A DNA stretch of 64,000 bases from CAWCTD01 sp963798455. Its GTDB lineage: Bacteria; Acidobacteriota; Terriglobia; Bryobacterales; Bryobacteraceae. The notes under the pieces are model-generated. The model was not told the origin of the DNA. It did not search any database and was given only the letters and a program-made list of their open reading frames with translations. The stretch lies in assembly GCA_963798455.1 (NCBI GenBank), contig CAWCTD010000003.1, forward strand, positions 4,030,001 to 4,094,000, read 5' to 3'. The stretch's first letter is position 1; each line of letters opens with the position of its first letter. Position numbers and translations under genes: made by a program. This document shows positions 9,389 through 18,203 of the stretch, piece after piece.

Positions 9389-9523
9389 TTAGCGGAGACG
9401 ATCCAGCTTCGCCAGCAGCGTCCCGAGACGTTCGATCAGCGCGGGGACGACTGCCTCTTGGTCGAACATCAAGACGATGAAGCTGTACTTCGGTCTGGCT
9501 GTGCTCCGCCCCTCGCCTGGCAT
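9389..9523 (-). pseudogene. Internally deleted remnant of a polyprenyl-phosphate-sugar GT2 gene
   Basis: This 44-codon ORF begins MPGEGRSTARPKYSFIV and continues EAVVPALIERLGTLLAKLD, which aligns with the start of the intact GT2 protein at 13676-14680 (RPRYSVVVPVFNEEQVIPLL and onwards). It then jumps directly to the last residues LDRLR, which are also the last residues of the intact copy. About 290 residues are therefore missing between the two ends. It sits just upstream of the paralogous membrane protein, exactly where the full GT2 gene sits in the second copy of the cassette. It is too short to be an enzyme. Confidence 0.65.
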
Positions 9524-9594
9524 CTCCAAGATTTTATCAGGCCCGGGCCACGCGATACCCATTCGGGTTCGGGCTTGTGCGGACTTTCGTGAAT

Positions 9595-9671
9595 GTTTGA
9601 TCCCTCAGTCGTACAACACTGTACGGCTGCACGGCGCCGTTGGATGGCCGTTGGAGCCGCGCCTCGATTGA
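9595..9671 (+). pseudogene. Possible C-terminal scrap of a transposase
   Basis: The plus strand reads PQSYNTVRLHGAVGWPLEP before a TGA at 9669-9671. This resembles the YNTVRxHxALGY tail common to IS3/IS481-type transposases. Nothing upstream supports a longer gene. The rest of the 285-base gap (9524-9808) shows no feature I can name. The call rests on one short motif. Confidence 0.28.
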
Positions 9672-9808
9672 AGGTTGTGATCTGGAGTCGGGGCCACTGC
9701 TGTCCAAATTAACGGGCTAACTGAGCGCGGCGGCTGGCGGCTGAATGGGGGGAGCCACAGGAATGAGGGAGCAAAAGTTCGCTGCCAGGTGGTTGCATCA
9801 TCGCTTTC

Positions 9809-10540
9809 TTACGTGCTCTTGGCGAACGCCGGGTTCTGATCGGTGGCGGCGTGTCTTTTGCTGAATACGGCATACTGACCACCCAACGGTATCTTGCTGA
9901 GGAGCGGTTCCACCGCACCCAGGTAACGATCGGCTCCCTGAGGAAGATAAAGGAAATACTGTTGTGCGATCGGGCGTAGCCCTGCTTCACCAGCCAAAGC
10001 TCGCGCCTCCCGGGCCTGCAGCAGAATTGCATCGGCATCGATGGGAGTCCGGCTAACGATCAGGCGTGTGATTGGGTTCAAAGGGTTGTGTTCGATCATG
10101 CAGAAAATTCCGCCAGGCCGCAAGATTCGGACGATCTCGTTTGTAAGCGCGGGACGGGCAACTGGAGGAACATGATGATAGACGCAAACCGCCGTAATGA
10201 AGTCGAAGCTGGCGTCTGCGAAGGGTATGCTCAACGGGTTATCCTGTATGCGCGTCTCAACTCCCATGATCTGCTGCATCATGCCTTTCGAGACGTCGCA
10301 CCCAGCGACATTTGCAAAGTCGGTTCTGAGCAGGTTGAGCAACTCGCCTCGGCCGCAGCCCACATCCAGATAATGCAGCCTAGCCGTATCGATCCTACAC
10401 CGACGAAAAAACTGTCGAATCAGATCACATTTTCGGCGGTGGAAAAACAGGGACTCCTCTCCAGAGAAGCGATTCCGGATGGGGTCCTTGAGCAACTCCT
10501 CATAAGCGGATGATAATTCGTCGAATGGCGGCTGTTCCAT
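9809..10540 (-). CDS. Class I SAM-dependent methyltransferase
   Basis: A 243-residue cytoplasmic methyltransferase of the UbiE/Methyltransf_11 type. SAM-binding motif I is LHYLDVGCGRGELLNLL near residue 56, the acidic residue after strand 2 is in VAGCDVSKGM, and motif II/III regions are ADASFDFITAVCVYHHV and IVRILRPGGIFCMIEHN. The acceptor is unknown; in this setting a sugar or lipid carrier is likely. The start could be GTG at 10543 or ATG at 10540; I prefer ATG. The start codon overlaps the TGA of a GT2 C-terminal fragment, which shows the methyltransferase was once coupled to an upstream glycosyltransferase that is now destroyed. Confidence 0.85.
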   Translation of the reverse strand: MEQPPFDELSSAYEELLKDPIRNRFSGEESLFFHRRKCDLIRQFFRRCRIDTARLHYLDVGCGRGELLNLLRTDFANVAGCDVSKGMMQQIMGVETRIQDNPLSIPFADASFDFITAVCVYHHVPPVARPALTNEIVRILRPGGIFCMIEHNPLNPITRLIVSRTPIDADAILLQAREARALAGEAGLRPIAQQYFLYLPQGADRYLGAVEPLLSKIPLGGQYAVFSKRHAATDQNPAFAKST

Positions 10541-10680
10541 CACGGTAAGTGGACTGGCGCTGTGTTCGGGCGCTCGAACTTCAAAAGTACCTCGGAATCT
10601 ACTGTGAAAGTCCGCGCCACGATGTACAACGGTCGTCCTTTGGCCTGCTCGTAGAGCTTAGCCACGTATTCACCTAAGCC
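10540..10680 (-). pseudogene. C-terminal fragment of a GT2 (polyprenyl-phosphate sugar synthase type) gene
   Basis: The minus strand reads VGLGEYVAKLYEQAKGRPLY and then a short tail to TGA at 10540-10542. This is the typical end of DPM/ArnC-like GT2 proteins (compare GLYVGRIHEEVKNRPLYIV in the intact copy at 13676-14680). The reading stops making sense beyond about 10680, where sequence next to the IS1380 remnant begins. The gene was probably truncated by that insertion or a later deletion. Confidence 0.6.
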
Positions 10681-10758
10681 AACACTTCCTTTTTGGCCTT
10701 CCGGCCGGCATCAGCATAGCACGCTTCGTCTGATTTTCGCCGCATCCGCCAGCTCCGT

Positions 10759-11640
10759 CTACCCCGTCGCCACCCGCAGGGCAGCAATCCTTGTCATTAT
10801 GCTCCCAAACGACCGCCGCGTCAGATGGCTCTCGGCCAGCGTACGCCGGTAGTACCGCGCGTGCTTGACCAGCCTGCCCCCGGTCTTCACGAACCGCTGC
10901 TGCAAACTGGCCAGCGACCAGCTCTCGATCCGCTTCGGCAGCACCAGCCGCCGCCACAGGTTCCCCAGGTTGTAGGCCATCACGCTCAGCCTCAGCCGCA
11001 CCTCGTTGGACCGAAATCGGTGGCAGCTCAGCCGGGTCATCTTCACCGCCTGCTTGCCTTTCTTTATCCACTGCTCCGCCGTCCCCCGTTTGTTGTAGAA
11101 CCGCACCACCGCCCGGCTGTCGGTCTCCAGGTTGGTCACGATGAATCCCACGCGAGGGAACAGTTCGCCGAGGCGTACTTCACGCCCCGCTTCTCCAGGG
11201 TTTCGTAGATCTCCGGCTTGGCGATCAACTCCCGATTGATCGCGGCCAGACCGGCACGGTTCTCTTCTCGGGTCAGCAGTTCCGTCTCAAACGATTCCAG
11301 CCGGGAGGTCAGCGCTGCCCCAGGCTCCCAGATTTTGTCCGAACCGATCAACCGGAACGTCGGATCTTGCGAGAGCCGCTCGGCATCGTTGACATCCACA
11401 CAGCCCGCGATGCGGCTGTAGACGGACTGGCGCAACAGGTCCGCCAGCGGGAGTTGCGGGTTCCTCCCTCGCCGTGAGTCGGTCAGTTGCTGGGCGATGA
11501 GTTCGCCGAAGCCCATACGTTCGTCCAACTCGCGCACCAGGATGAAGCCGCCATCCGACGTGACGCGCGATCCCTGAAAATCGAGCTTCAGCGAAGCGTT
11601 GAAGGAGAGCTGGAATGGTTGATTTTGTTTCTCACCCGTT
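10759..11640 (-). pseudogene. Degenerate IS1380-family transposase
   Basis: Two minus-strand segments belong to one transposase. The first (11136 to about 11640) carries FNASLKLDFQGSRVTSDGGF, ELDERMGFGELIAQQLTDSR and QLPLADLLRQSVYSRIAG. The second (10759-11151) carries GFIVTNLETDSRAVVRFYNK and LSCHRFRSNEVRLRLSVMAY. An intact IS1380 transposase is about 450-480 residues. Here the block with the first catalytic aspartate is deleted between INRELIAK and PEIYETLEKRG. A second block is lost before GFIVTN, and no proper start codon exists in frame. The element is dead. No clear terminal repeats were found. Confidence 0.75.
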
Positions 11641-11727
11641 GGGTGTTGACCTCCGGAGCGTCTTTGTCACGTTGAAACCTGCATGAATAAAGGCGTCGGA
11701 GGCTGTCAAGAAGTTATCAGCAAGCGT

Positions 11728-13662
11728 TCAAATCGGAAATGCGGGTTCGTCACAAGGTGCGTTCGATGGACGAACGCCGTGGCGAGTCCTTTGTGCAGAC
11801 GTTTCCTGAATTGGCGGAGTTGCTCGAGACCGCGTGACCGTTCGATGGGCCGGCGCAGCAGCGATTGTGAGCAGATCGCAGGTCGGTAGGCGAGTATGAC
11901 GTCCCCTGAATTGATGCCGTGCCTCAGCACGAGGAGGCTTGGGCCAGGCATCCCCATGAGCCGAGTCTCCCGCCGGAAGCAACTCCACGAACCGGCCTAC
12001 CGGGGTGTCCCACGTCCGACCCGTACGAAACGCACCGCGCAGAGCATCATAGTACGCCCCGGCCCTCGCGCCATCGATGACAGTCGTCATCATTCCCGCG
12101 AATTCGGCCTTCTCCTGGACCCAGAGGGAGCAGGCCACAACGCGCTGGCCTGAGGCGAACGCCTCGGCGACCCGCCCTTTCACCATCTCAGCGGCCGCCG
12201 CCGCGGAAATGCCAGCATGATCGAGGAAAGGAGACAGTAAATGTATGTTCTTGGCGTGGAAGTCGCCCCAGTTGCCCTGGTCCACCTCAACATACCACCA
12301 GGTATTCCACGCCTCGTAAACATGTGAAACCCTGGTGTATTTGTCCGGGGGGAAGAGACGCGCCAGCTCCTTGACGGCCGCCACATACTGGCTGTCCCAT
12401 CCGCGGTAAGCCGCCAGCAGTTTCACGTTCCAGAGGCCAACACCCACGGAGACGACGGCCAGCGAGGCCGTGGCAAGGCGGAAGCCCCGCCTCTTCAAGC
12501 TGACCCGCAGATAGCCCAGAATCAGGATCAGCCCCGCGATTGAAAGGAACATCGGCTGCAGTTGAGATTGGGGATCTTGCGGCTGGGAGTACAAGTGCTC
12601 CAGTTCCCCCACGCCGAAGAGCAGCCCACAGAAGCCAGCCAGGAGTCTCAGATCGCCGCTGGTGCGCCGGCTGAACCATGCCGAGATGCTGGCGCCAAGA
12701 ACCACGAGGAAATACAACCAGGAGATACCCATCGTCACGAGGAAGGAGGAACGGAATGCTGTTCGATAGTCCGTGAGCTGTTGCGCACCCAAGTAGTAGT
12801 TCCCGATGCCGATCGAGGAATAGATGAGTTTGTTCCAGCCGAAACCGAGCCACCCACTCGGACCTGCTTTCGCCGGATACAAGATCTGCCAGGGGGAGAG
12901 GGAGATGTCCGGATAGAGAAGGTTGGCAAACACTGTGGCGAGGCCTATCATGGCCAGAAAAACGAGAGGAAAAGCCACGAGCGACCAGGCGGGGTGCTCC
13001 CGTTTCATCACCAGAACCAATTGAGCAACTCCGACGGCGGCCACCGCGGGAATCATCAGCGTCCAGTGGAAAACCGTGGTGAGAGCCAGAAAGCCGGCGC
13101 ATAGCACGAGCCAGCGGAACTTGCGCGTTTGGACGTACCCGAAGAAATTCAGTACCGCTAGCACGAAGAAAGCGTACGCAGGCGTAACATCTTCTGAATT
13201 GATGCTGTGCAAAAGAACAAAACCCGTGGAGGCGTGGGCAAATGCCACCAGAAGGGCGGCGCTGACAGAGGCCGTGAAGCGGAGAGCCAGCAGGAACACG
13301 GCCGAAGAGGCCAGGGCGGAGAAAAAGGCGTTCAGCATCGCCATCTTTCGGTACGTAACGATCTCGCCGTGGTCGCCGTATGAGACGGCCCCGTCCGGGA
13401 TGAGCCCACATAGAAAACCGTAGGTCGGCAGGTACAACAAGCCTCCACTGTCGATCGGCCTGCCCGTGCCGAGCTCCCACGCGCGCACCCACGGGGACTT
13501 CCACAAGCCGTTCGTTGTGCTTAGATTCGTGTTGTCCAGGTACACAATCAAGCCGATGTAGACAGTGGCCAGAGAGACGAACAGCAGGCACGCGACCCAG
13601 TACCGGAGCGGCATCCGGGACAGGACCGATGTTGCCGGTTGTTCTCCTGGTTGGGTTGACAT
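11728..13662 (-). CDS. Multi-pass membrane protein, GT-C-like, second copy with altered C-terminus
   Basis: Paralogue of the protein at 7636-9375, beginning MSTQPGEQPATSVLSRM at ATG 13662. A longer reading from 13719 is just open frame. The first roughly 575 residues match the first copy closely, with the same transmembrane layout and a C-terminal region with THVYEAWNTWWYVEVDQGNW-like composition and TPVGRFVELLPAG. After that the protein runs on for about 75 residues of R-, P- and T-rich sequence with no counterpart in copy one. The normal stop appears to have been lost to the rearranged DNA at 11730-11950. The gene lies 13 bases downstream of the intact GT2 gene, so a lipid-linked sugar synthase plus GT-C transferase pair is plausible. 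Confidence 0.6.
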   Translation of the reverse strand: MSTQPGEQPATSVLSRMPLRYWVACLLFVSLATVYIGLIVYLDNTNLSTTNGLWKSPWVRAWELGTGRPIDSGGLLYLPTYGFLCGLIPDGAVSYGDHGEIVTYRKMAMLNAFFSALASSAVFLLALRFTASVSAALLVAFAHASTGFVLLHSINSEDVTPAYAFFVLAVLNFFGYVQTRKFRWLVLCAGFLALTTVFHWTLMIPAVAAVGVAQLVLVMKREHPAWSLVAFPLVFLAMIGLATVFANLLYPDISLSPWQILYPAKAGPSGWLGFGWNKLIYSSIGIGNYYLGAQQLTDYRTAFRSSFLVTMGISWLYFLVVLGASISAWFSRRTSGDLRLLAGFCGLLFGVGELEHLYSQPQDPQSQLQPMFLSIAGLILILGYLRVSLKRRGFRLATASLAVVSVGVGLWNVKLLAAYRGWDSQYVAAVKELARLFPPDKYTRVSHVYEAWNTWWYVEVDQGNWGDFHAKNIHLLSPFLDHAGISAAAAAEMVKGRVAEAFASGQRVVACSLWVQEKAEFAGMMTTVIDGARAGAYYDALRGAFRTGRTWDTPVGRFVELLPAGDSAHGDAWPKPPRAEARHQFRGRHTRLPTCDLLTIAAAPAHRTVTRSRATPPIQETSAQRTRHGVRPSNAPCDEPAFPI

Positions 13663-13675
13663 GGCTTGACCAGGT

Positions 13676-14680
13676 TCAGCGAAGACGATCCAGGATGACC
13701 GCCCGCGGCGGCTGCGCAAGACGGTCGAAACCGGCCGTGCTCTCCACGATGTAGAGCGGGCGGTTCTTCACCTCTTCGTGAATGCGGCCGACATATAGTC
13801 CCACGATGCCGGTCATGATCAGGTTCACGCCGCCCAAGAACGCAATGACCACAACGGTGGACGTCCAGCCGTGGACCAGATTACCGTAACCCGTTGCCCA
13901 CAAGGACAGGGCGTAGATTCCGTAAGCAACGGCCCCCAGCGACACCACTGCTCCCGTCCAAATGGAGAGGCGGAGCGGGAAATCCGAGAAGCCGACAAGG
14001 CCATCGAAGGCCAGCCGCAGCATTCTTCGCACGGGATATTTGGTCTGCCCGGCGCCGCGCGAGCGCCTGACATAGGGAACCCCTGTCTGCCGAAGCCCCA
14101 CCCAACTGAACATCCCTCTTACAAACCGATTGTGCTCGCGCATGCTGCGGAAGGCCTCCAGGGCGCGGCGGTCGACTAACCGAAAATCTCCGGCGTCCAT
14201 CGCGATGGACGTGGAGGTGGCGACACTCATCAACCGATAAAACAGATACGCGGTCACTCGCTTGATGAACGGCTCACCACGCCGCTCTGTGCGCACCCCA
14301 TAGACCACGTCGTAACCCTGCTTCCACCGGTCCACCATCTCAGGCACAACCTCCGGCGGATCCTGAAGGTCGGAGTCGAGAATGACCACCGCATCCCCCG
14401 ACGCCAGATCTGTGCCAGCGGTGATGGCCGTTTGATGACCGAAGTTCCGGGACAGGTTGACGACCTTGAAACGGGGATCACCCTGGTTTGCCTGGAGCAG
14501 CAGTTCCAGGCTGCGGTCGCGGCTGCCGTCGTTCACGAAAATGACTTCGGAGGGCCCGTCCAGTCTCTTGAGCAGTTCGGACACGCGCTCAATCAGAAGG
14601 GGGATGACCTGCTCCTCGTTGAAGACCGGTACGACGACACTGTACCTCGGTCTCTCAGCGCACGCTCCCGCGGCCGTCAT
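13676..14680 (-). CDS. GT2 polyprenyl-phosphate sugar synthase-like protein with two C-terminal membrane helices
   Basis: This is a 334-residue enzyme of the DPM1/ArnC/GtrB type, which transfers a sugar from a nucleotide donor to a polyprenyl phosphate on the cytoplasmic face. It shows YSVVVPVFNEEQVIPLLIE, FVNDGSRDRSLELL, the metal-binding DSDLQDPPEVVPEM near residue 105, and FRLVDRRALEAFRSM. Two hydrophobic helices (about residues 245-270 and 280-305) and a basic tail complete the usual plan. I place the start at ATG 14680, where conservation begins, rather than at the longer open frame from 14845 that would run into the epimerase. An internally deleted copy lies at 9389-9523. Confidence 0.85.
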   Translation of the reverse strand: MTAAGACAERPRYSVVVPVFNEEQVIPLLIERVSELLKRLDGPSEVIFVNDGSRDRSLELLLQANQGDPRFKVVNLSRNFGHQTAITAGTDLASGDAVVILDSDLQDPPEVVPEMVDRWKQGYDVVYGVRTERRGEPFIKRVTAYLFYRLMSVATSTSIAMDAGDFRLVDRRALEAFRSMREHNRFVRGMFSWVGLRQTGVPYVRRSRGAGQTKYPVRRMLRLAFDGLVGFSDFPLRLSIWTGAVVSLGAVAYGIYALSLWATGYGNLVHGWTSTVVVIAFLGGVNLIMTGIVGLYVGRIHEEVKNRPLYIVESTAGFDRLAQPPRAVILDRLR

Positions 14681-14690
14681 CTCCAAGATT

Positions 14691-15659
14691 CTACCAGGAC
14701 AAGAGCGCACCGCCATCGGTGGTCGCGCGGGCGCCCTTGTACCACTCAATGGCCTTCCTGAGCCCCAGTTCCAGAGGTGTTGTCGCTCTAAAGCCAAACT
14801 CACGCTCCGCGCGCGAGACATCCAGACGGCGGCGCGGCTGGCCATTGGGTCTCGAAGTGTCCCAAACGATCCTACCCACGAAACCCGTCATCTCCGCGAT
14901 CTTGGAGGCAAGGTCCCGAATGGAAATCTCCTCGCCGCTGCCGAGGTTCACTGGTTCCGGCTTGTCGTATCGTTCCGCGGCGGCGACGATCCCTGCCGCG
15001 GCGTCAGTCACGTAACAGAATTCCCTGGTCGGAGAGCCATCTCCCCAAAGCACAATCTCGCCAGTTCCCGCCTCGGCCGCCTCCAGGCACTTTCTGATCA
15101 ACGAAGGAATCACGTGGGAGGTTTCGGCGCGGAAGTTATCCCGGGGCCCGTACAGGTTCACTGGTAAGAGAAAGATGGAGTTCATCCCATATTGCGCTCG
15201 ATAAGCCTGGCACTGAACCAGCAGCGCCTTCTTGGCGATGCCGTAGGGCGCATTGGTCTCCTCGGGGTAGCCGTTCCACAAGTCCTCTTCACGGAATGGA
15301 ACAGGGGTGAACTTGGGGTACGCGCAGATGGTGCCGAGCACAACGGTCTTCTCTGTGCCGTACGCGCGAGCCGCTTCGATGATTTGGATGCCCATGAGGG
15401 CGTTCTCGTAAAAGAAGCGGCCGGGCTCGGCTCGGTTCGCACCTATGCCGCCGACAACGGCCGCGAGGTGGATGACAATCTCCGGGCGCGCTTCTTTGAA
15501 AAGTCGGTCGACGGCTTCCGCGCGGGTCAAGTTGAAATCCCTGACCCGAGGGACAATAACATCCCGGCACCCCCGCGCTGCCAGAATCTCCAGGAGGTGA
15601 CCGCCGAGAAAGCCGGCCCCACCTGTCACCACAATGCGCTTCTTAGCCAGGTCGATCAC
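14691..15659 (-). CDS. NAD-dependent epimerase/dehydratase, GDP-L-fucose synthase-like
   Basis: A 322-residue extended short-chain dehydrogenase. The dinucleotide site is VVTGGAGFLGGHLLEIL. The catalytic region has the SxxYxxxK variant with YGIAKK, and the substrate half shows LYGPRDNF and WGDGSPTREFCYV, all typical of GDP-4-keto-6-deoxymannose 3,5-epimerase-4-reductase. It would supply a deoxy sugar nucleotide for the neighbouring glycosyltransferases. The start is GTG at 15659. The specific product is inferred from family resemblance; a related 6-deoxy-hexose reductase cannot be excluded. Confidence 0.8.
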   Translation of the reverse strand: MIDLAKKRIVVTGGAGFLGGHLLEILAARGCRDVIVPRVRDFNLTRAEAVDRLFKEARPEIVIHLAAVVGGIGANRAEPGRFFYENALMGIQIIEAARAYGTEKTVVLGTICAYPKFTPVPFREEDLWNGYPEETNAPYGIAKKALLVQCQAYRAQYGMNSIFLLPVNLYGPRDNFRAETSHVIPSLIRKCLEAAEAGTGEIVLWGDGSPTREFCYVTDAAAGIVAAAERYDKPEPVNLGSGEEISIRDLASKIAEMTGFVGRIVWDTSRPNGQPRRRLDVSRAEREFGFRATTPLELGLRKAIEWYKGARATTDGGALLSW

Positions 15660-15882
15660 AGGCCATCCGCCGCAAGTAGCGCCGCACCGGAGCCGCTTGC
15701 GCTAGAGCCTAGTATACATCCGAGTACGCAGGCCGTCCGGAGAACTCTGGGGGTCCCGAGCGCCACGTTTACACCTTCCGGGCGAACGGGTCCACACCGC
15801 TCCGCCCCAGCGCCGCCGCCGCGTTCAAAGGCGGCCGGGACGTCTTGACCATTTGCCGTCCAAGTTCGTGCAGAATAGGAGC

Positions 15883-17031
15883 ATGATGCGGCTACGTTTC
15901 TTATTGGCGCTCGGCCTGGGCTTGGCGGCCCTCACGGCCTGCGGGCCAACCAAACAAACAGGAGCAATCGGACCAGTGAGCAAGCAAGCATTCGGAACAA
16001 CGGCAGACGGTCAGGCGATTGACCTCTACACACTGACAAACAAGAACGGCATGGAGGCGACGATCATCACCTACGGCGGGAGAGTGGTCACATTGAAGAC
16101 GCCCGACCGCAATGGCAAGCTGGACGACGTGGTGCTGGGCTACGACAAGCTGGACGGTTATCTGAAGGACAGCGCTCATTTCGGGGCACTCATCGGCCGC
16201 TACGGCAACCGGATCGGAAAGGCTAGTTTCACGCTGGATGGCGCGCGGTACAAGCTCCCCGCCAACGACGGGCCGAACACGCTCCACGGGGGGCCCGACG
16301 GCTTTGACAGGGTGGTCTGGCAGGCGCGCGACGTCTCCGACGGGCAATCGCAGCGGCTGGAATTGACCTATCTGAGCAAAGATGGCGAGGAGGGTTTCCC
16401 CGGAAATCTCACCGCCACCGTAGTCTATGCCCTGACCAACAGCAATGAGCTGCGAATCGACTACACGGCAACCACGGACAAGGACACTGTTGTCAACCTC
16501 ACCAACCACTCCTACTTTAACCTTCAGGGGCAAGGGGTGGGCGATATCCTGAGCCATGAGCTGACGCTGAACGCGGACAAGTGCACTCCGGTTGACAAGG
16601 TGCTCATCCCTACGGGCGAACTGCGCGGCGTGGAAGGCACGCCGTTCGACTTCCGCAAATCGACCGCCATCGGCGCGCGGATCAACCAGAACGACGAGCA
16701 GCTCAAGTTCGGCCGCGGATACGACATGAACTTCGTGCTGACCAGCGGCGGAGGCGCGCTGTCGCCTGCCGCGCGGGTGTACGAGCCCAAGACGGGAAGA
16801 GTGATGGAGGTGCTGACCACGGAGCCCGGCATCCAGTTCTACTCGGGCAATTTCCTGGACGGAACGGCCATCGGAAAAGGCGGCAAGGCTTACCCTCTGC
16901 GGTCCGGCTTCTGCCTGGAAACGCAGCACTTCCCGGATTCCCCCAACAAGCCGAATTTTCCGTCAACGGAGCTCAAACCGGGCCAGAAGTATCAGACGAC
17001 GACCGTCTATCGCTTTTCAGCGGAGAAGTGA
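15883..17031 (+). CDS. galM: Aldose 1-epimerase (mutarotase), lipoprotein
   Basis: This 382-residue enzyme interconverts the alpha and beta anomers of aldoses such as galactose. The N-terminus MMRLRFLLALGLGL followed by LTAC is a lipoprotein signal, so the protein is probably anchored in the periplasm. Family blocks include TYGGRVVTLKTPDRNGK, GRYGNRIGKASFTL, the catalytic histidines in NTLHGGPDGFDRVVW and NLTNHSYFNLQG, and the C-terminal catalytic glutamate in FCLETQHFPDSPNKP. ATG 15883 has AGGAG just upstream; a TTG at 15853 would add residues before the signal peptide and is unlikely. The next gene, an alpha-galactosidase, starts one base after the stop, so the two act together in galactoside use. 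The 220 bases upstream, shared with the divergent epimerase gene, should hold both promoters. Confidence 0.92.
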   Translation: MMRLRFLLALGLGLAALTACGPTKQTGAIGPVSKQAFGTTADGQAIDLYTLTNKNGMEATIITYGGRVVTLKTPDRNGKLDDVVLGYDKLDGYLKDSAHFGALIGRYGNRIGKASFTLDGARYKLPANDGPNTLHGGPDGFDRVVWQARDVSDGQSQRLELTYLSKDGEEGFPGNLTATVVYALTNSNELRIDYTATTDKDTVVNLTNHSYFNLQGQGVGDILSHELTLNADKCTPVDKVLIPTGELRGVEGTPFDFRKSTAIGARINQNDEQLKFGRGYDMNFVLTSGGGALSPAARVYEPKTGRVMEVLTTEPGIQFYSGNFLDGTAIGKGGKAYPLRSGFCLETQHFPDSPNKPNFPSTELKPGQKYQTTTVYRFSAEK

Positions 17032-17032
17032 T

Positions 17033-18203
17033 ATGAAACTGAAACCGTTGCTCCTCGTTGCGACGCTGGCGGTCCTTTTCACCGGATCGCTGCAGGCGCT
17101 CGATAACGGGCTGGCGCGAACGCCACCCATGGGATGGAACAGTTGGAACAAATTCGGCTGCAACGTCAGCGAAGACCTCATCAAGCAGATGGCCGATGCC
17201 ATGGTCTCTAGCGGCCTGCGGGACGCGGGCTACCAGTACGTGGTGATCGATGACTGCTGGCAGGTCAGCCGCGACAAGGACGGCAACATCGTGCCGGACG
17301 CCCAGCGTTTCCCCTCCGGGATGAAGGCTGTCGCGGACTACGTCCATGCCAAAGGGCTCAAGTTCGGCATTTACTCCGACGCCGGAACGGGCACTTGCCA
17401 GAAGCGGCCGGGCAGCCGCGGGTACGAGTTTCAGGACGCCCGGCAGTACGCAGCCTGGGGCGTCGACTACCTCAAGTACGACTGGTGCAATGCCTCCACC
17501 CAGGACTCCCGCGCCTCCTATGCCATCATGCGGGACGCGCTCAAGCTGGCTGAGCGGCCGATCGTCTTCAGCATCTGCGAATGGGGGAGCACGAAGCCCT
17601 GGCTGTGGGCCAAGGACGTCGGCAACCTCTGGCGCACAACACAGGACATCATGGATTGCTGGGACTGCCCGAAGTCGCGCTCTCTGGGCGTGCTGCAGAT
17701 CCTCGACCTCCAGGACGGGCTGGAGACTTACGCGGGACCGGGACACTGGAACGATCCCGACATGCTGGAGGTCGGCAATGGCGAAGATGACCGCCACCGA
17801 GTACCGCGCGCACTTCAGCTTGTGGTGCCTTCTGGCCGCGCCTCTGATGGCGGGCAACGACCTGCGCAGCATGACGCCTGAGATCACCGGGATCCTGACC
17901 AATAAGGAAGTGATCGCGATCGACCAGGATCCGCTGGGCATGCAGGGACGCAAGGTGCGCGACGACGGCGATCTGGAAGTGTGGTCCAGGCAGTTGCAGG
18001 ACGGGAGCCGGGCCGTCATCCTGCTGAATCGAGGCTCCAGCGAACAGAGCGTGACGGCGAACTGGCAGGATCTTGGTTATCCGGAGCACATTACCGCCGC
18101 GGTGCGCGACCTGTGGCAGCACAAGGACCTCGGCAAGTTCTCCGGCAAGTTTCCCGCCTCCGTCCCGGCGCACGGCGTGGTAATGGTCACGGTTCGGCCG
18201 TAA
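17033..18203 (+). CDS. GH27 alpha-galactosidase, secreted (apparent +1 frameshift near 17782)
   Basis: The enzyme removes terminal alpha-1,6-galactose from oligosaccharides. A signal peptide (residues 1-22) precedes the barrel, which starts ARTPPMGWNSWNKFGCNV. The nucleophile is the aspartate in YLKYDWCNAS and the acid/base is in GHWNDPDMLEVGNG. The frame then shifts: the rest, MTATEYRAHFSLWCLLAAPL, and the C-terminal beta domain lie one base over. Deleting one G in AATGGCGAAG restores GNGKMTATEY. The full protein would be about 389 residues, normal for GH27. It is probably co-transcribed with galM, and its 3' end overlaps convergent prpD. Confidence 0.87.

Noticed and set aside
11721..11840. 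Plus-strand tail reading FKSEMRVRHKVRSMDERRGE and then FVQTFPELAELLETA
   Set aside because: It looks like a protein C-terminus, but it has no start and no upstream body and lies in the scrambled IS1380 border. I cannot name it and do not call it a gene.
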